Shown piece by piece: positions 11,523 to 23,273 of a stretch of DNA of 64,000 bases. The notes beneath the pieces were generated by a model. That model was given only the letters and a program-made list of their open reading frames with translations, was not told the DNA's origin and searched no databases. Location: positions 2,170,001 to 2,234,000 of the forward strand of contig BSBN01000037.1 of the NCBI GenBank assembly GCA_027924645.1, given 5' to 3'. A program made the translations under genes and the position numbers. Source of the DNA: Cunninghamia lanceolata. Its lineage: Eukaryota; Streptophyta; Pinopsida; Cupressales; Cupressaceae. Numbering within the stretch: position 1 is the stretch's first letter; every line of letters begins with the position of its first letter.

Positions 11523-13300
11523 GTAAAAAAGAGTCTTGCAAAGTGCTTGTTTTAAGGCTTGCGATATGCCTTCTATATTTTCTTTTTGTTATAAATAAAA
11601 ACTATATTTTTTTAATTTCCAAAATCGTACAAATTCTTCCTGGGCTCTACGGTTTAAAACCCTCAACTTCTGGTTTTCGTTATATCCATGAACATGAAAG
11701 CATCAAGGAATATAACAAGAACCGTAATTATTAACTTGATAGGCCTCCCTATGAAAAATGGACATCTAAAATCAACCCTCATTTTGACCAAGGTAAAATG
11801 GATTACATGCTAGCATGTGTAACAGATTTTCCAATTGTAATTTTTTTTTTGCCCAGCTACTTCAACTCAAGAAAGAAAAAGAAAATGATGAACCACAGAC
11901 CGTCAAGCCTTCAGGGCCATATAGGCATGAAATGTATTCTTATTGCTCATGTGCGTTAAATGAATTTGAGTAATAGTTATGAATAAAGGTTTTATCTATG
12001 ACTTTCGGATATATACTAGATATTGGTAGATCCAATCCTTATCCCTAATGTTTGATATCCCCAACATAATATTTATGAAGTACCAAGTGGGTAATGTTAC
12101 ATGATTAAAAGTTAATTTAGAGCATATGAATTATTCCCCTTGCTTGAATGGTAAATTAAGATCTTAATTGTTAAGGCTACATAAGATTGGGAATTTCCCT
12201 AAGATTTGTAACCTTGTTGTTAGGGACCAAAGTTGGAACCGTGTTTACACTTGAATGTCTTGCCAAGGTGTTCATGTATAGGAATTGATTGGATTGTTTA
12301 CCTATAATTGATTCTAATATCCCCTTCATAAGGGAGTAACCTAGCTAATTATATCTTAAAATTGGTTTTCCTCTAAGCACTTGATGTTGGTTCTAATTAA
12401 TCATGAAGTCAAGGACCTAGCCTTTAAAATGACTCTCAACATTAGATCCTTTAGACCAATCTCTCCCATTGAAAGCATTGGCCAAGCATTTAACCCTTCA
12501 CTACATTGATCTAGAGTGACATGGTGATCTTGGGATTTCTATATGTAATGATGATGTTAGAAAATGGTAGAACCATTTAATCTTCAACTATGTTGGAAGA
12601 TCATCTAGTTTGCATAACTTCTTGAGGTGTCAAAGCTCTTAGTTGTTTTGGGATTGTGCCAACCACATGATAAAATACATGTGTTGGAGCATCCAATGGA
12701 TTGTACACTCTCATGAAATCATTTGTAATATGTTTGATTTTTTGTTGCTTGATTGATTAGTTACTACCAAGTTAGCATGGTTGCATGTCCTCTAGTTCAT
12801 TGATTGTATATGGTCTACATAATTTGTGTTCATATTGGTTAAAACATTTTAGTGGCAAGGTCTATGATTGTGGGCAATGAGATCTTGTGTTGAGTTGGAT
12901 GATCAAAGGGCCTATGCATGTTTAAGGGGTGAGATCTCATTGTGTTAGGATAAGACTACACGTTGATCATTCATCTTGATGAGATGAACAAACCTCACAC
13001 CTCCCCATGTCCTTTTTAATTTTGTATTCAACTAGGGGATCAATGTGCTTAGTATTATTTGAGTTCTTAATCCATCATAAACCTATTACAGTCTCATTGA
13101 TCACTCTACAAAACCCATAATTATAACTCTATGAGAAGCTCAAAGTGACTTACCAAAAGGAAACATTAGTTGTTGTAAGATCACATTGTTATACTATAGA
13201 TGATATGGATAATAGCCTAATTGGGGTGATACACTTAGTATCAAATAATGGTTCAAAACTAAAGGCTTAATGGGACATTAGGGATATATTCTTAAGCCTA
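11523..13300. other. No gene seen
   Basis: I see no recognisable coding sequence. The continuation of the pyruvate kinase gene expected here could not be found, so the pseudogene is probably truncated. Open frame 11543-11734 has no known domain. Confidence 0.4.
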
Positions 13301-13309
13301 AATTTAAAA

Positions 13310-13505
13310 TTAATGAAATCCTAGTTTATGAATTAGGGTTTAGTGTCTATAAATTAGGGTTTTATGTTATACTATTTATGAAACCCTAGTTTATGAATTA
13401 GGGTTTAGGTTAATGAATTAGGGTTTTACAATTTAGTCTTTATGAAATAGGGTTTACCATTTCTGAATTAAAGGTTTACAGTTTATGCAATAGGGTTTAC
13501 TTGTT
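13310..13505. repeat. Degenerate repeat rich in telomere-like TTAGGGTTTA words
   Basis: The words TTATGAATTAGGGTTTA, ATAAATTAGGGTTT and AAATAGGGTTTA recur at irregular spacing of roughly 20-50 bases about eight times. The core AGGGTTT equals one unit of the plant telomere repeat, but it is never in direct tandem, so this is not a classical interstitial telomere array. Confidence 0.6.
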
Positions 13506-13664
13506 TTCGATTTGAGGTTGAATATATATAGTTTAACATTGCAAAAATAACAAAATAGAGAGCAAAAAATAATGGAAACTGGTAGAAATGGATGAGCAAA
13601 CAACATGGGGCACTGGTGAATCAATTTGACAAGGCAGGGACGCTTTGGAAGTGGAAAATGGGGC

Positions 13665-13925
13665 CATCCAATGTGGGTACCCATTCTTGGCGTCATTCTA
13701 CCTTGTCTTCCATGGCCTGTAGCTGTTAAAATGAAGCTACAAGCTTGTTTTCTAAAAAAAATTATACTTTTAAAAAATGGGTACCCGTTCCATAACGGGT
13801 GCCCATTTTAGCTTCGGGTTCCCAATCATAAATAAGAACCTATTTCGTAATGGGCACCTATTTTGGCTCAAGCTCCCGTTCCTATGTTCGAGTACCCATT
13901 TTTTCCAAAATGGCTACCCGTTCCA
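13665..13925. repeat. Degenerate GGGTACCC-type short repeats
   Basis: Variants of ATGGGTACCCGTTCC, GGGTGCCCATTTT, GGGTTCCCAATC, GGGCACCTATTTT, GAGTACCCATTTT and GGCTACCCGTTCC recur every 20-35 bases. Several contain the palindrome GGGTACCC. Open frames on both strands here are products of the repeat and have no known domain. Confidence 0.6.
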
Positions 13926-14734
13926 AGCGGCATTTTTCATCCGTAGAAAACTTTCGCAAAATGTATACTCAACTTCTTGCTTTAACCCCACTGCTCATAT
14001 CAAGCCATAGTGCTCAACAAAGCTCTCATTGAGCTCTTTTTGTAAAGATTCAAAAGATTCTTTTTCTTTTGTTGTCATTTTGTTGCCAAGAGGATTCCCC
14101 ACTGCTACAAGAGGATACAAGGTTTCCATCACAAGGATTTTTGAGGGTAGTGGAGGCTCACATGTCTCCAGGTTCCTTTATGCTTTCTTTCAATTTATAC
14201 TAATTAGATAACTAAAATTGCTCTTGGGATCAACAATCTTGTTGCTTTTTCCTTGATAGGATAGTTAGATCTCATATTCTTAGATTAATTTGCTTTCAAA
14301 GTTTGTAGATTAATTCATTTTCCCTTTTCTTAGATTGATTTGTTCCAAATATTTAGAAAACCCCAAAAACATAGTTTACATTGCAATAGGTAAATCCATT
14401 ATAGCTTGCATACATCTTTCAATTCCTAGATTAGAAAAAAGCATCTTTAAATCTAGAAACATTAAAAAAGAACAAAAAGAAGTTTTGCATTTCTTTTAGG
14501 CTTGCATTCATAAAACCCAAAAAAGAACAAAAACATTAGAGACTTAAAAAATTTGCAAACCCTTGATTCAATCACAAGGTCAAACATAGTCAAATATTGG
14601 TCAAAACCCTTGATTCCATCACAAGGTCACATGAAGTAAATGCACAATCAAACCTTAGGTTAAGTCAAACCCTGAGTCAAACCCTAAGTCAAGTTAACGT
14701 TAGCTCACAAACACCTATCTCTTATCTTAGCTCA

Positions 14735-15335
14735 TGAATGCACCCAGGATTAAGAGGTGAGTGGGTGAGGGAAATCCTCAATGAGATAGAGGAAATCCAT
14801 TTAAGATCACAACAAGACCCACTAGTCATCCAAAAACATGAAGTGTTTAGACAACTTGTAATACAACAAGAATCCATACAATAGTTTGAAAGAGAATGCC
14901 AACGTGAATAGACAAACAATGAGAACAATAGGTTACCCACACAAGGGTGGAATACTAGAAACCCTAACATGAGAACAGTGACCACTAACCCTTCAGGTCA
15001 TACAGTTATCTTTACAACGACGATCATTGAACAACACATCTACACTAGCACACATCAACATAGGCCCCAGGGCATGCCAACCCCTCTCCATGAACTCTAG
15101 CTCTCCAACGAGCCAAACCACCCCTGTGTCTTTCCTCCTCTGGACTGGCTACTTCCATGAGAGTGAGAGTGACGTGGCAGTTCGCCCTGTGGCAAGGAGG
15201 GAAGGGTCCATGTGCATGCCGAAATCTGACTCGACAACCTCAGGCCACTGACATCACAATTTTGAGCATACAGGTTCAATATCTTGTTAAAGCCCCTGAA
15301 CCTTGATCTACATCAAATAATCAATCTCATGGAAC
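14735..15335 (+). pseudogene. Possible gag-like remnant upstream of copia integrase
   Basis: An open stretch from ATG 14735 encodes a charged, Gln-rich helix-like segment (SQQDPLVIQKHEVFRQLV) before stops near 14880. Further fragments in nearby frames reach the integrase part at about 15336. Position and composition would suit a decayed gag or a gag-pol linker of the element to the right, but no zinc knuckle or other diagnostic motif is visible. Confidence 0.25.
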
Positions 15336-16246
15336 CAAAGGCAAGGGTACAATTGTAGGTGCAATAGACTATGGTCAGGTAAAACATATCAATAAAAATT
15401 TATTGGTTCCAACACTTAAAAAGAATTTATTATTATTTGGACAAATGTTTGAGAAAAAATTTCAAGTGATTTTGATGAGAAAGAGTGCATAATAAGAGAC
15501 AAGTTAAAAAAGAATGCAATTGTTTCAAGATCAAAGACGATAGGTGATAGGCTATTTCCTTTGTATTTCACTTATGAAAACCAAGCATTAAGGTCTAGTG
15601 AAATAAAGGAAAATAGAATTTGGCATCAAAGATATGGCCATCTCAGTTTTAGTGGGTTAATTTTACTCAAGATTAAAAATGGTTGAAGTTCTACCTTTCA
15701 TTGAAAATACAAAAGAAGTGTGTGAATAATGTATTGTTGGCAAACAACACAAAATTAGTTTTCTGATTGGTAAATCTAGTAGATCTAAGCAACATCTTGA
15801 GATAATCCATACAGATTTGTGTGGGGAAACACCTTGTTTGAATAAATCCAAGTATTTTTGAACCTTCATTGATGTTTACTCAAGAAAAACTCAAGTATAT
15901 TGTTTGGAGACAAAACCAGAAGTGTTTGATAAATTTTTAGAATTCAAGAGGTTGGTTGAAAAATAATGTGGTAAGTACATTAAAGTGATAAGGTTATATA
16001 ATGGAGGTGAGTACAAATCAAATCAGTTTCTAGACTTCTAAAGAAATCATCGAATCAAGAGAGGGTTCGATACAAGTCCTACACTCCACAAAAAAATGGA
16101 GTTGCTGAAAAAAAGAATAGAACCATTGTTCAAATAGCAAGGAGTATGATGAAAAAGAAGAATTTAGATAAGATTTTTTGGGCAGAAGTAGTATGCACAA
16201 CAATATATCTTCTAAATAGAAGTCCTACAAAAGTAGTTAAGGGAAT
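15336..16246 (+). pseudogene. Ty1/copia GAG-pre-integrase and integrase remnant
   Basis: Reading across frames gives LLVPTLKKNLL (end of the protease region), IWHQRYGHLSFSGL and CIVGKQHKISF (zinc-binding pre-integrase HHCC domain), LEIIHTDLCGETP (first integrase Asp), FIDVYSRKTQVY, NGGEYKSNQF and, from 16098, NRTIVQIARSMMKKKNLD followed by FWAEVVCTTIYLLNRSPT. Several stops and frame changes make it non-functional. Coding sequence ends abruptly at 16246, where another element begins, so RT and RNase H are missing. Confidence 0.85.
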
Positions 16247-16330
16247 TGATGTAGGAGCATCTAGGTCCATGGGTGATCCTGCATCGCCCAAAAACATTTT
16301 GAACAGGTTTTCACTTTCATTTTTGGTCAG
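16247..16330 (+). mobile_element. LTR end inserted in the copia integrase
   Basis: The copia frame stops at 16246, followed by TGATGTAGGAGCATC, the same terminal sequence that begins the LTRs of the gypsy element at 28315-40808 when read on its own strand. A second shared block, TGCATC-CCCAAAAACA, lies about 30 bases in. Beyond about 60 bases similarity is lost, so this is a related but different LTR family. The other end and a second copy of the flanking GGAAT were not found. Confidence 0.6.
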
Positions 16331-16639
16331 TTTTGTCATGTTTAGTTGTTTTTTGTTCTTTTACTTTAGGATGTTTTTAGGTTGAATTTCGGCCAAGTAA
16401 GAGTTTTAGTATGAAGAAGAGCTTAATGGGTTTCATTAGTTCAAACTTGGTGTAATTTGGTTAACAAATGGTGAAGTTAGCATATATCAACCAATTTTGA
16501 GGTTAGTGAACTCTCTAGTTCACTGATAACTTCTTCTGTCGATAGCCTTGTGTAATTACTTCCTTGTTTTTGACAATGTTGGAAGTTTGAAAACTTTGCC
16601 TCTTGGGGAAAAGCATTTTTACAGTGTCAGCTGAAACAC

Positions 16640-16870
16640 AAGTTCAGAAACCCTTTCGTTTGTTGATAGCTTAGTTCACCAATTCCTTGCTTTGTTGATA
16701 GATAAGATTGTCGATAAAGACTTGGAAGGAAAAATAGTTCACAAAGTTCACTGATGGTAAAGTTCATCGATGGAAAAGTTTGCCGATAGCAAAGTTTGGT
16801 GATTGGACAATTCACCAATCGAGTGGTTCACCGATCGGATAGTTCACCAAAATGATCATTCGTCAGAATG
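16640..16870. repeat. Degenerate GTTCACCGAT-type short repeats
   Basis: GTTCACCAAT, GTTCACTGATGG, GTTCATCGATGG, GTTTGCCGATAG, ATTCACCAATCG, GTTCACCGATCGG and GTTCACCAAAATG occur one after another at 15-20 base spacing. The block probably belongs to the LTR that starts at 16247. Similar GTTCACGAACTTGTGAAC words recur near 25080-25330. Confidence 0.6.
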
Positions 16871-18427
16871 ATATTTTACTAAATTGAAATGAAAGTGAAG
16901 TTCAATAGTTCATAAGTTCAAATATTTTTTGATTTTTCAAAAGCTTGTGCTTTTAGAAAAATCTTAAGTTTCCAAACTTTAGTTTCAAAATAAGTAGTTT
17001 GATATTGGATTTCAGTATTTATATTCATTCTAGTATTTCCCTAGTTTGTCGTCTTTGTTTTTCTTGCCTCTTGGTGTGTAGAGTTTATTAGGTTAAGGTG
17101 ATTAAACTTTATTTTGTGAGTTTTACCCATCTTTAAAAATAATGAATGGATCCATGAAGTAAAGAATAAAACCATTGGATAGCATATTCCCTTAGTGTAC
17201 ATGTAAATAACTTAGCCAATAACTTATCTTCACACACAAAAGCCAAACATGCATCTTAAAAATATTAGAAATGTGTATGAGAGTCACCCTTGACATTATA
17301 AATCTCAGAATGAGGTTCCACAAAACAAACTACTAATGAATAATTAACTCTCAAAAGTAAGAAGAGTGTGGGGTGAGAGCAAGATCATGATAGGCCAAAC
17401 AAGGGAAATGACAAAAAAAAACTAGAATTGGATGGAAAAGTGTTAACAATTGGATTTCGATTTAGAATCAGATGGGAAAATTTCTAACATTTCTAACTCA
17501 AAGGGTATTACGTTATCTTTAGGCAAGGGTGAGCCCTAAAACATGCCAAAATCATGCAAAATGATGCACTTAGTGTTATCCTAAAATTTTCCACAACTTC
17601 ACCATCAAAAAACTAAGAAATTTTTCAAAAACCAAATTTAATAAGAAAAGAAGGGTTTGTAGCATAAGCTCTCACAATTCTAAAACTATAATTTATTCCT
17701 CATTACAACTTTAATAATTAATTATTATTTAATTTTACATACACTATGTATGAATTCCATGTGTGTGTGCTTGATACTTACTCTCTCACACACATAATTT
17801 TGTTTTTGGAAAAAATCATAATTTTCAAATTATATATCATTTTTCAAATTTGAAGGATGTGCCACACTCTAGGATTTATTGGCTATAGGTTGAAAACAAG
17901 TTTTGAATTTTTCATTTTTTTGACCAAATTAGGTTGGCTATAAAATTATTTTAATGCTTTTGTAAAGTGGCATTAAAGATTAATAAATATTACTTATTTA
18001 CAAAAAAAAATAGAAAAAATATTTGTCACATTCTCTCACATGTTCATTACTTGTATATAAGGTTTTATGAAATATAATCATCTTTGCTTCAAATTAGGTT
18101 TGCTGAAATGACACCAATTTCCTTTTTTTTTTTTTATAATTTTAGTAGTGCCTCTTTGAAATAACTAAATTTCACAAAATTAAATTAAAATTATTCAAGA
18201 GAAGGTAGTTCATAAACTAGATTCAATTTCCTATAACTTTTGTAACTACTTTTTTTAGATTTTGTAGATAGGTCCTTTGATTTATTATGTAAAGTTACTT
18301 GTCTATTTTTAAGCATGTTCACTGCTGATTAAGAGTGTTTTTTGGCTCATGATGATCTTGCATTCACCTTGTGTTGTGTTGGATTGTGAGACATGACATC
18401 TACTTTTCTCTTTGCTCTATCAAGTTT
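16871..18427. other. No gene seen
   Basis: AT-rich sequence without recognisable domains. The right end of the LTR begun at 16247 may lie here but could not be placed. Confidence 0.4.
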
Positions 18428-18811
18428 TTATAATAATGCATCAAGGGTGGTAGTAGGAATGGTAGTGGTGAGAACATAGGAAACAATGGATGAGAGATAA
18501 AGATACAACACTAGGAGTGGTGACAAAACTATACAGGGAAAAGAGGAAGATGCAACACTAGTAGGGTGAGATGAAGGGGTAGTACTCATAGCATGGTATG
18601 TAGGTATGGGACTAGTAAGAAAAGAGGAAGGAATGGAACTAGTAGGATGAGTGGAACATGGGGCACTAGTGGAAGAAGAGGTTGTCATGACACCAAAGTA
18701 AGAAACATGAGGGGTGGGGGTCACACTAGAAGAGGTAACATGAGAAGAAGGCACAATGAGAGGATCCACATCAAAACATGAATGATGAAGGTTGGGTGGG
18801 TGGGTAGTCAA
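18428..18811 (-). CDS. Ser/Thr/Pro-rich open frame, unknown, probably repeat-derived
   Basis: A 127-codon frame of low complexity rich in Ser, Thr, Pro and His (for example SSHVTSSSVTPTPHVSYFG). Immediately upstream in another frame is a similar Ser-rich stretch (GTRISSSSSLSGASS, about 18815-18860), so a longer Ser-rich frame may have been broken by a frameshift. I see no domain, signal peptide or intron evidence. It could be part of a decayed transposon polyprotein or chance. Treat as hypothetical. Confidence 0.2.
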   Translation of the reverse strand: MTTHPPNLHHSCFDVDPLIVPSSHVTSSSVTPTPHVSYFGVMTTSSSTSAPCSTHPTSSIPSSFLTSPIPTYHAMSTTPSSHPTSVASSSFPCIVLSPLLVLYLYLSSIVSYVLTTTIPTTTLDALL

Positions 18812-18869
18812 GAAGATGCACCACTCAAAGAACTTGAAGAGGAAATCCTAGTACCTATGCCATGAAGAA

Positions 18870-20540
18870 TCACTGTACCAAAGGGTGCACCAAGAGATAA
18901 ATTATAAAGTGAATCAACCAATTGTGTAGGAGAAGTTGCACTAGCAATCTCTTAAAAATTTACTTGTGCAATTCAATAGAAAGATCATTTTTATCTGTAG
19001 GTGCCTCATGATCAAAATATCTTCAACATGATAATTATTATCCATAAAGCTATTGGGGATTTTATAGTTAGTTGAATGAGAAGTCAAATGAGGTTGAGAT
19101 GAAGACTTCTTCTCAAAGGGAGATTAGGATGACAACAAGAATTTTGCATACACTCAGCACACAAACCCTAAATGATAGAACTTAGAACAAATCAATATTA
19201 TGGTTCTAATATAGAACTCAGAAAAATAGAAAGCTTCAAATTTGAAAACAAAATTAGAAATCAATACTGAAACTCTTAAGGAAAGACCTAGGGCTAAGTA
19301 GGGTAATAATCAAAGAGAGATAACATGATAAAAGATCAAATCTTACTCAATATATGGTGAATAACATAATAGATGGGGTATGTAAACCCTGATCAAATCT
19401 AAAATGAAATATAGGCAATTAGAAATTTTAGATAAAAAACCCCAAGGATAAAACCATAGGGGATGTAAGGTAAGTTAGTTTCATCAATAAATATACAAGA
19501 AAATAAAAATCTTGGATGCAAATAAACTAAAGAAAAGAAATTGTTTAACACTACTAAGGAATTAACCCTAGTTTAAGGAGTTGAAACTGATAAATGTACT
19601 AAAATAAATGCTTGAAAAATAAAGAAAATCAATAAACATACTTCAAAATATGATGGAGATACTATTGTGCCAAGTGTTAAGAATTGATTTGTTAATTTAT
19701 CAAAGCCTCTTGTAATACTAGACAAACAATTCTTAATCTAGAAACTCTTTGTTTGAAGCTATGGTTCACTTCCACAACTACAAAACTAATCTTTAAGAGT
19801 GTAGATTTAAACTTGGTGCATGGCTTTAAACTAAACCCACATATTTGAATTGCATTAAATTTTACTTCTTTGACCTATTGTTTACAAACACCTTTAGGGA
19901 ATTTGCTATACAAGGATCTTCTCCCTTGGTAAAATTCCTAGAATTCAATTTAACAATTTTGGAACAAGGGTAGAAGACAACAAGAAACCATCCAATTGAT
20001 ACCTAAGATGATGTTTAAGGAGATGATGCAATGATGATGCTCTAATTATGCTATGGATGTATCTTGAATGCTCATAACTAGATGTTCTCCTTGATGATTC
20101 TTTGATTGTTTATATGATGAAATGAGATAAGGTATGTTCTTAAATACAACACCTTAGCACACAAGTCAATGATTTTTGTGCTTTAGTTAGCTTATAATGG
20201 CTAGTTGGAGGGTGTGGTAAGCGCTCAAATTTATAATTTCAGTTTTGGAAGTTCAAGGGCCACTTCTACACCTATAGATTTGACCTAGCTTATTTTCACA
20301 ATTGTGGAAATGACCTAAGATAATTAAAGAATTGGATTGATCCCTAAGTATGTATGCAAATCAAATCAAGTAAGGATCATATTATTTTCCAACTTCCACA
20401 TTATAATACACCACTTCTCCTACACTAGTCATTGCATTAAAGGTAGACCAATCAAAATAAATCTAAATTGAAGAGGAAAAAATATAAAATATACAATTTT
20501 CACCATTAAAATTATTAATATTTTAAAAACATAACAATAC
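18870..20540. other. No gene seen
   Basis: AT-rich sequence with no frames or motifs I recognise, between the Ser-rich frame and the 3' end of the reductase gene. Confidence 0.4.
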
Positions 20541-20546
20541 TTTATT
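20541..20546 (-). terminator. Candidate poly(A) signal of the reductase gene
   Basis: AATAAA on the minus strand, 55 bases after the stop codon of the reductase gene, a normal distance for a plant near-upstream element. Confidence 0.4.
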
Positions 20547-20600
20547 TTCCAATAATAAACTATAGATTATAAATTTGGTCTTTCTTCTCATGAGAAGATT

Positions 20601-22475
20601 CTAACATTTCTTATTCTTTCTATGTTCTATAACATAATAGACATAACAAAATGCCAAGAAGCTAAAGAGTCTAATGGGAATATATAATATCAATTCAGCC
20701 AAAGCCCTTCCAAATGAGTCTGCAGGCATAGGTCCACGAGAGTATGTGGATAACGCAAGACCAATGAATTGGCTCGTGACAAGAAAGGTTCCATTCTTTG
20801 TTGCTTCTAATGTAAATTTTGCAACTTGCTCAGGTGTCTCTGCCCGACTTCGGTTATAGAGAGTTGTGGCCTTAATCATCTGCAAGATATCTGTGTCATC
20901 TTCCATGCCACCTATATAATTTGAGAATGTAAGAACAAAATTATATCAGGCTCACTTGAGGAAAGAAAGAAAGCTAGCTTGAACACTACTTTCTACATTA
21001 ATGATTTGTTTGATTGCTAGCATACACAAGATATTTTTCTAAAATCTCAAAGAAACATATGCACATACATGAGTACAAAAGGCTTTTAAAGATTCAGTTA
21101 GGAATTTCATAGATGTTAAACTAGTGTGCTATATTATTTGAATAAGGATTACGTGCAGATCAAGGAGCTCTTATCCTGCAATCTAAAAAAACATCCTTAT
21201 CTTGATGATGGATAAATAATATGGTCCAAAACAAAAATAGCATTTGAAAAATGTATTAAAAGTTTTATCAGAAAAATCTTTTTTACTTGAATGTAATGTT
21301 TGCTTCTAAATATAACTCTGAGGTTTTTTTAACATCAACCTTTTAAATCATATTATATAATCAAGCATGGGAGACGAAATTGGAGCTACTTACAGTAATC
21401 AAGCATGGGGGTTTCCACAAACCCTGGAAAGACTATGCTAATTCGGATGTTATAAGGCATCAATTCAAGCTTGAGAGTTTCTCCGAGTCCTTTTAGAGCA
21501 TGTTTGGTTGCAGCATACACTGAGCTACCATATACCATGTGCTGCCAAAAGAATAACACACAAACCCCCCAAAAAAAAAAAATTCTTAAACAAACGATCG
21601 AAAAACTAATCATGGGTGAAAAGTTGATGACTTGTTTGGATCCTGATAATAAAGGAAGAAAGATTTAAAATACAATGATTAAAAGGTTAAACATCCTCAA
21701 AACACATGCTTTCTTGGCTGGCTTATAAATCCTATTAAATAGCCATAATCTACAGGCTGGCTTCATAATGCTTTGGCCTTAACTAGGACTTTCAACTGAC
21801 AATCACAATTTATGGAATTTATGGAATGAAGCGTGCATATAAGTCCATGATGAAGACTTAAAAACTTATGAGTAATAAGCCTACGAAAAGGTTTACGAAT
21901 AACATACCAGTCCTGACAGGGAACTCATGAGAACAATGGACATGGGTGTTTGGGCAGTCGTCTGCTTCATCAATGGAATCCCAACATGCAGAGTATTGAC
22001 AACCCCTGTCAAGTTAGTCTGAATGATGTCATGCAGATCTTCAATCCTGGCCTCATCCAGAAGTCCAATTTTTGCCGTACCTGCATTGCACACCAGCACA
22101 TCAACTGCCCTCCATTCAAAAGATTCCTTTATTGCCTTTGCCAATGTTTCGTACACTCCGACATCTGCAACCTGTTAAAAAATAAAAATCAGATTAAACA
22201 TGTCAAGATTTCTAAGTCTTTAGATAAGCTTAAAATGAAGGAATAAGTCATACCTTGGTTGATATTTTATGTTTGGTACCACCATCTTTGGCAAGATTTT
22301 CGGCTGCTTCCTTCAATTTAGAGGAGCTTCTGGCTACAAGTGTAATGAATGCTCCTTGAGAGAGAGCCTCTTTGCCAATAGCAAGCCCAATTCCACTTGA
22401 TCCACCTGTTATCAGGACATGCTTGCCCTCCAGAGATTCCAGCCTTGATGATGGAGTCATGAAATTGATCTTCAT
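20601..22475 (-). CDS. 3-ketodihydrosphingosine reductase-like short-chain dehydrogenase, 4 exons
   Basis: Exons: 22475-22254, 22171-21908, 21541-21394 and 20911-20601 (945 bp, 314 residues). All introns are GT-AG, of 82, 366 and 482 bp; phases 0, 0, 1 join cleanly. The start is supported by an in-frame TAG upstream without another Met. Residues 23-30 TGGSSGIG bind the cofactor, NAG is at 103-105, and the catalytic residues are Ser158, Tyr171 and Lys175 (YAATK). The C-terminal half (TPEQVAKFTLEATKNGTF, then SRGPMPADS) follows the pattern of 3-ketodihydrosphingosine reductases (TSC10/KDSR), which reduce 3-ketosphinganine with NADPH at the ER in sphingolipid synthesis. A hydrophobic segment (about 279-305) is followed by KNKKC, which fits a KxKxx ER-retrieval signal. 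Unlike Arabidopsis TSC10, there is no N-terminal membrane segment. It is the only intact-looking host gene here. Another SDR subfamily is possible but less likely. Confidence 0.8.
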
Positions 22476-22557
22476 TAGAAAACTGACGCGAATACCTAAC
22501 TAACGGAGTGAAGGAAAGAAGCAAAGAGGAACTTGTGATGGTTTAGTTCCCTGCAGC

Positions 22558-22618
22558 GTTATTTATTTCTGCTGCAGCTGGTGACTCCTCTCTTTGCACT
22601 GGGCGTCACCTTTATTTA
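22558..22618 (-). promoter_or_regulatory. Candidate TATA boxes of the reductase gene
   Basis: Two AT-rich words on the minus strand upstream of the start codon, AATAAATAA (22558-22566) and CTAAATAAA (22611-22619), lie about 85 and 140 bases before the ATG. Either could serve as a TATA element. Neither is a strict consensus, so this is only a suggestion. Confidence 0.25.
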
Positions 22619-22816
22619 GGTCGGTACCTTCATTAAGGCTATGATCTATTAGAGAAACTACTTCGTATAGGAAGCAGATAGAACATATTCAATACCCATA
22701 ATGAATGTTAGTTCTTGCCACGAGTATCTCACTCAAGAACAACTTCACCTTCCAAAATCATTGCTTTTGAAAGAACAATTTTAACTTCCAAAATAAATGT
22801 TCAATTTTTTTTAAGG

Positions 22817-23152
22817 TTGCAGGCAGAATACTTATGTATTCATTGATTTTTTTTCATTTATTTAATCAATCATCATATATCAATCATCATATAGAATTAA
22901 AAAATATGGTCAACAATGCTATAGTCTATAATTAATTTTCTTACCCAATAATTTGGAAAATATCATTTATCTATTTTTTTTTATCAGTTTATGTTGTGAA
23001 TCAGTGTATAAATAAAAGTATCATTTAAATTTTATTGGATTTTCAATGCATTAAATTCTTGTGATAAAATTTCAACTATTCAAATATTAATACAAGGCTC
23101 AAATCAACCTTATATTAAAGAAAGATTCAAATTTCAACTCTATTAATATTTT
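22817..23152. repeat. Dispersed AT-rich repeat, second copy at 63665-64000
   Basis: Shared words in the same order include CTATAGTCTATAATTAATTT, AAATATCATTTAT, TTATGTTGTGAA, CATTAAATTCTTGTGATAAA, TATTAATACAAGGCTCAAAT and TTCAAATTTCAACTCTATTA. The copies differ by many small substitutions and indels. The second copy runs off the window, so the full length is unknown. No coding capacity; a non-autonomous element or part of an LTR is likely. Confidence 0.8.
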
Positions 23153-23273
23153 TTTGTTGAATGACATTAAACACTATTATAACAGTCATAAGAATCCTTC
23201 TATATTGTGAGATGGCAGAATAAGTAGAGTATGTGTATAGTATGGCAGTAAACACTATTATAACCGGTCCTTC

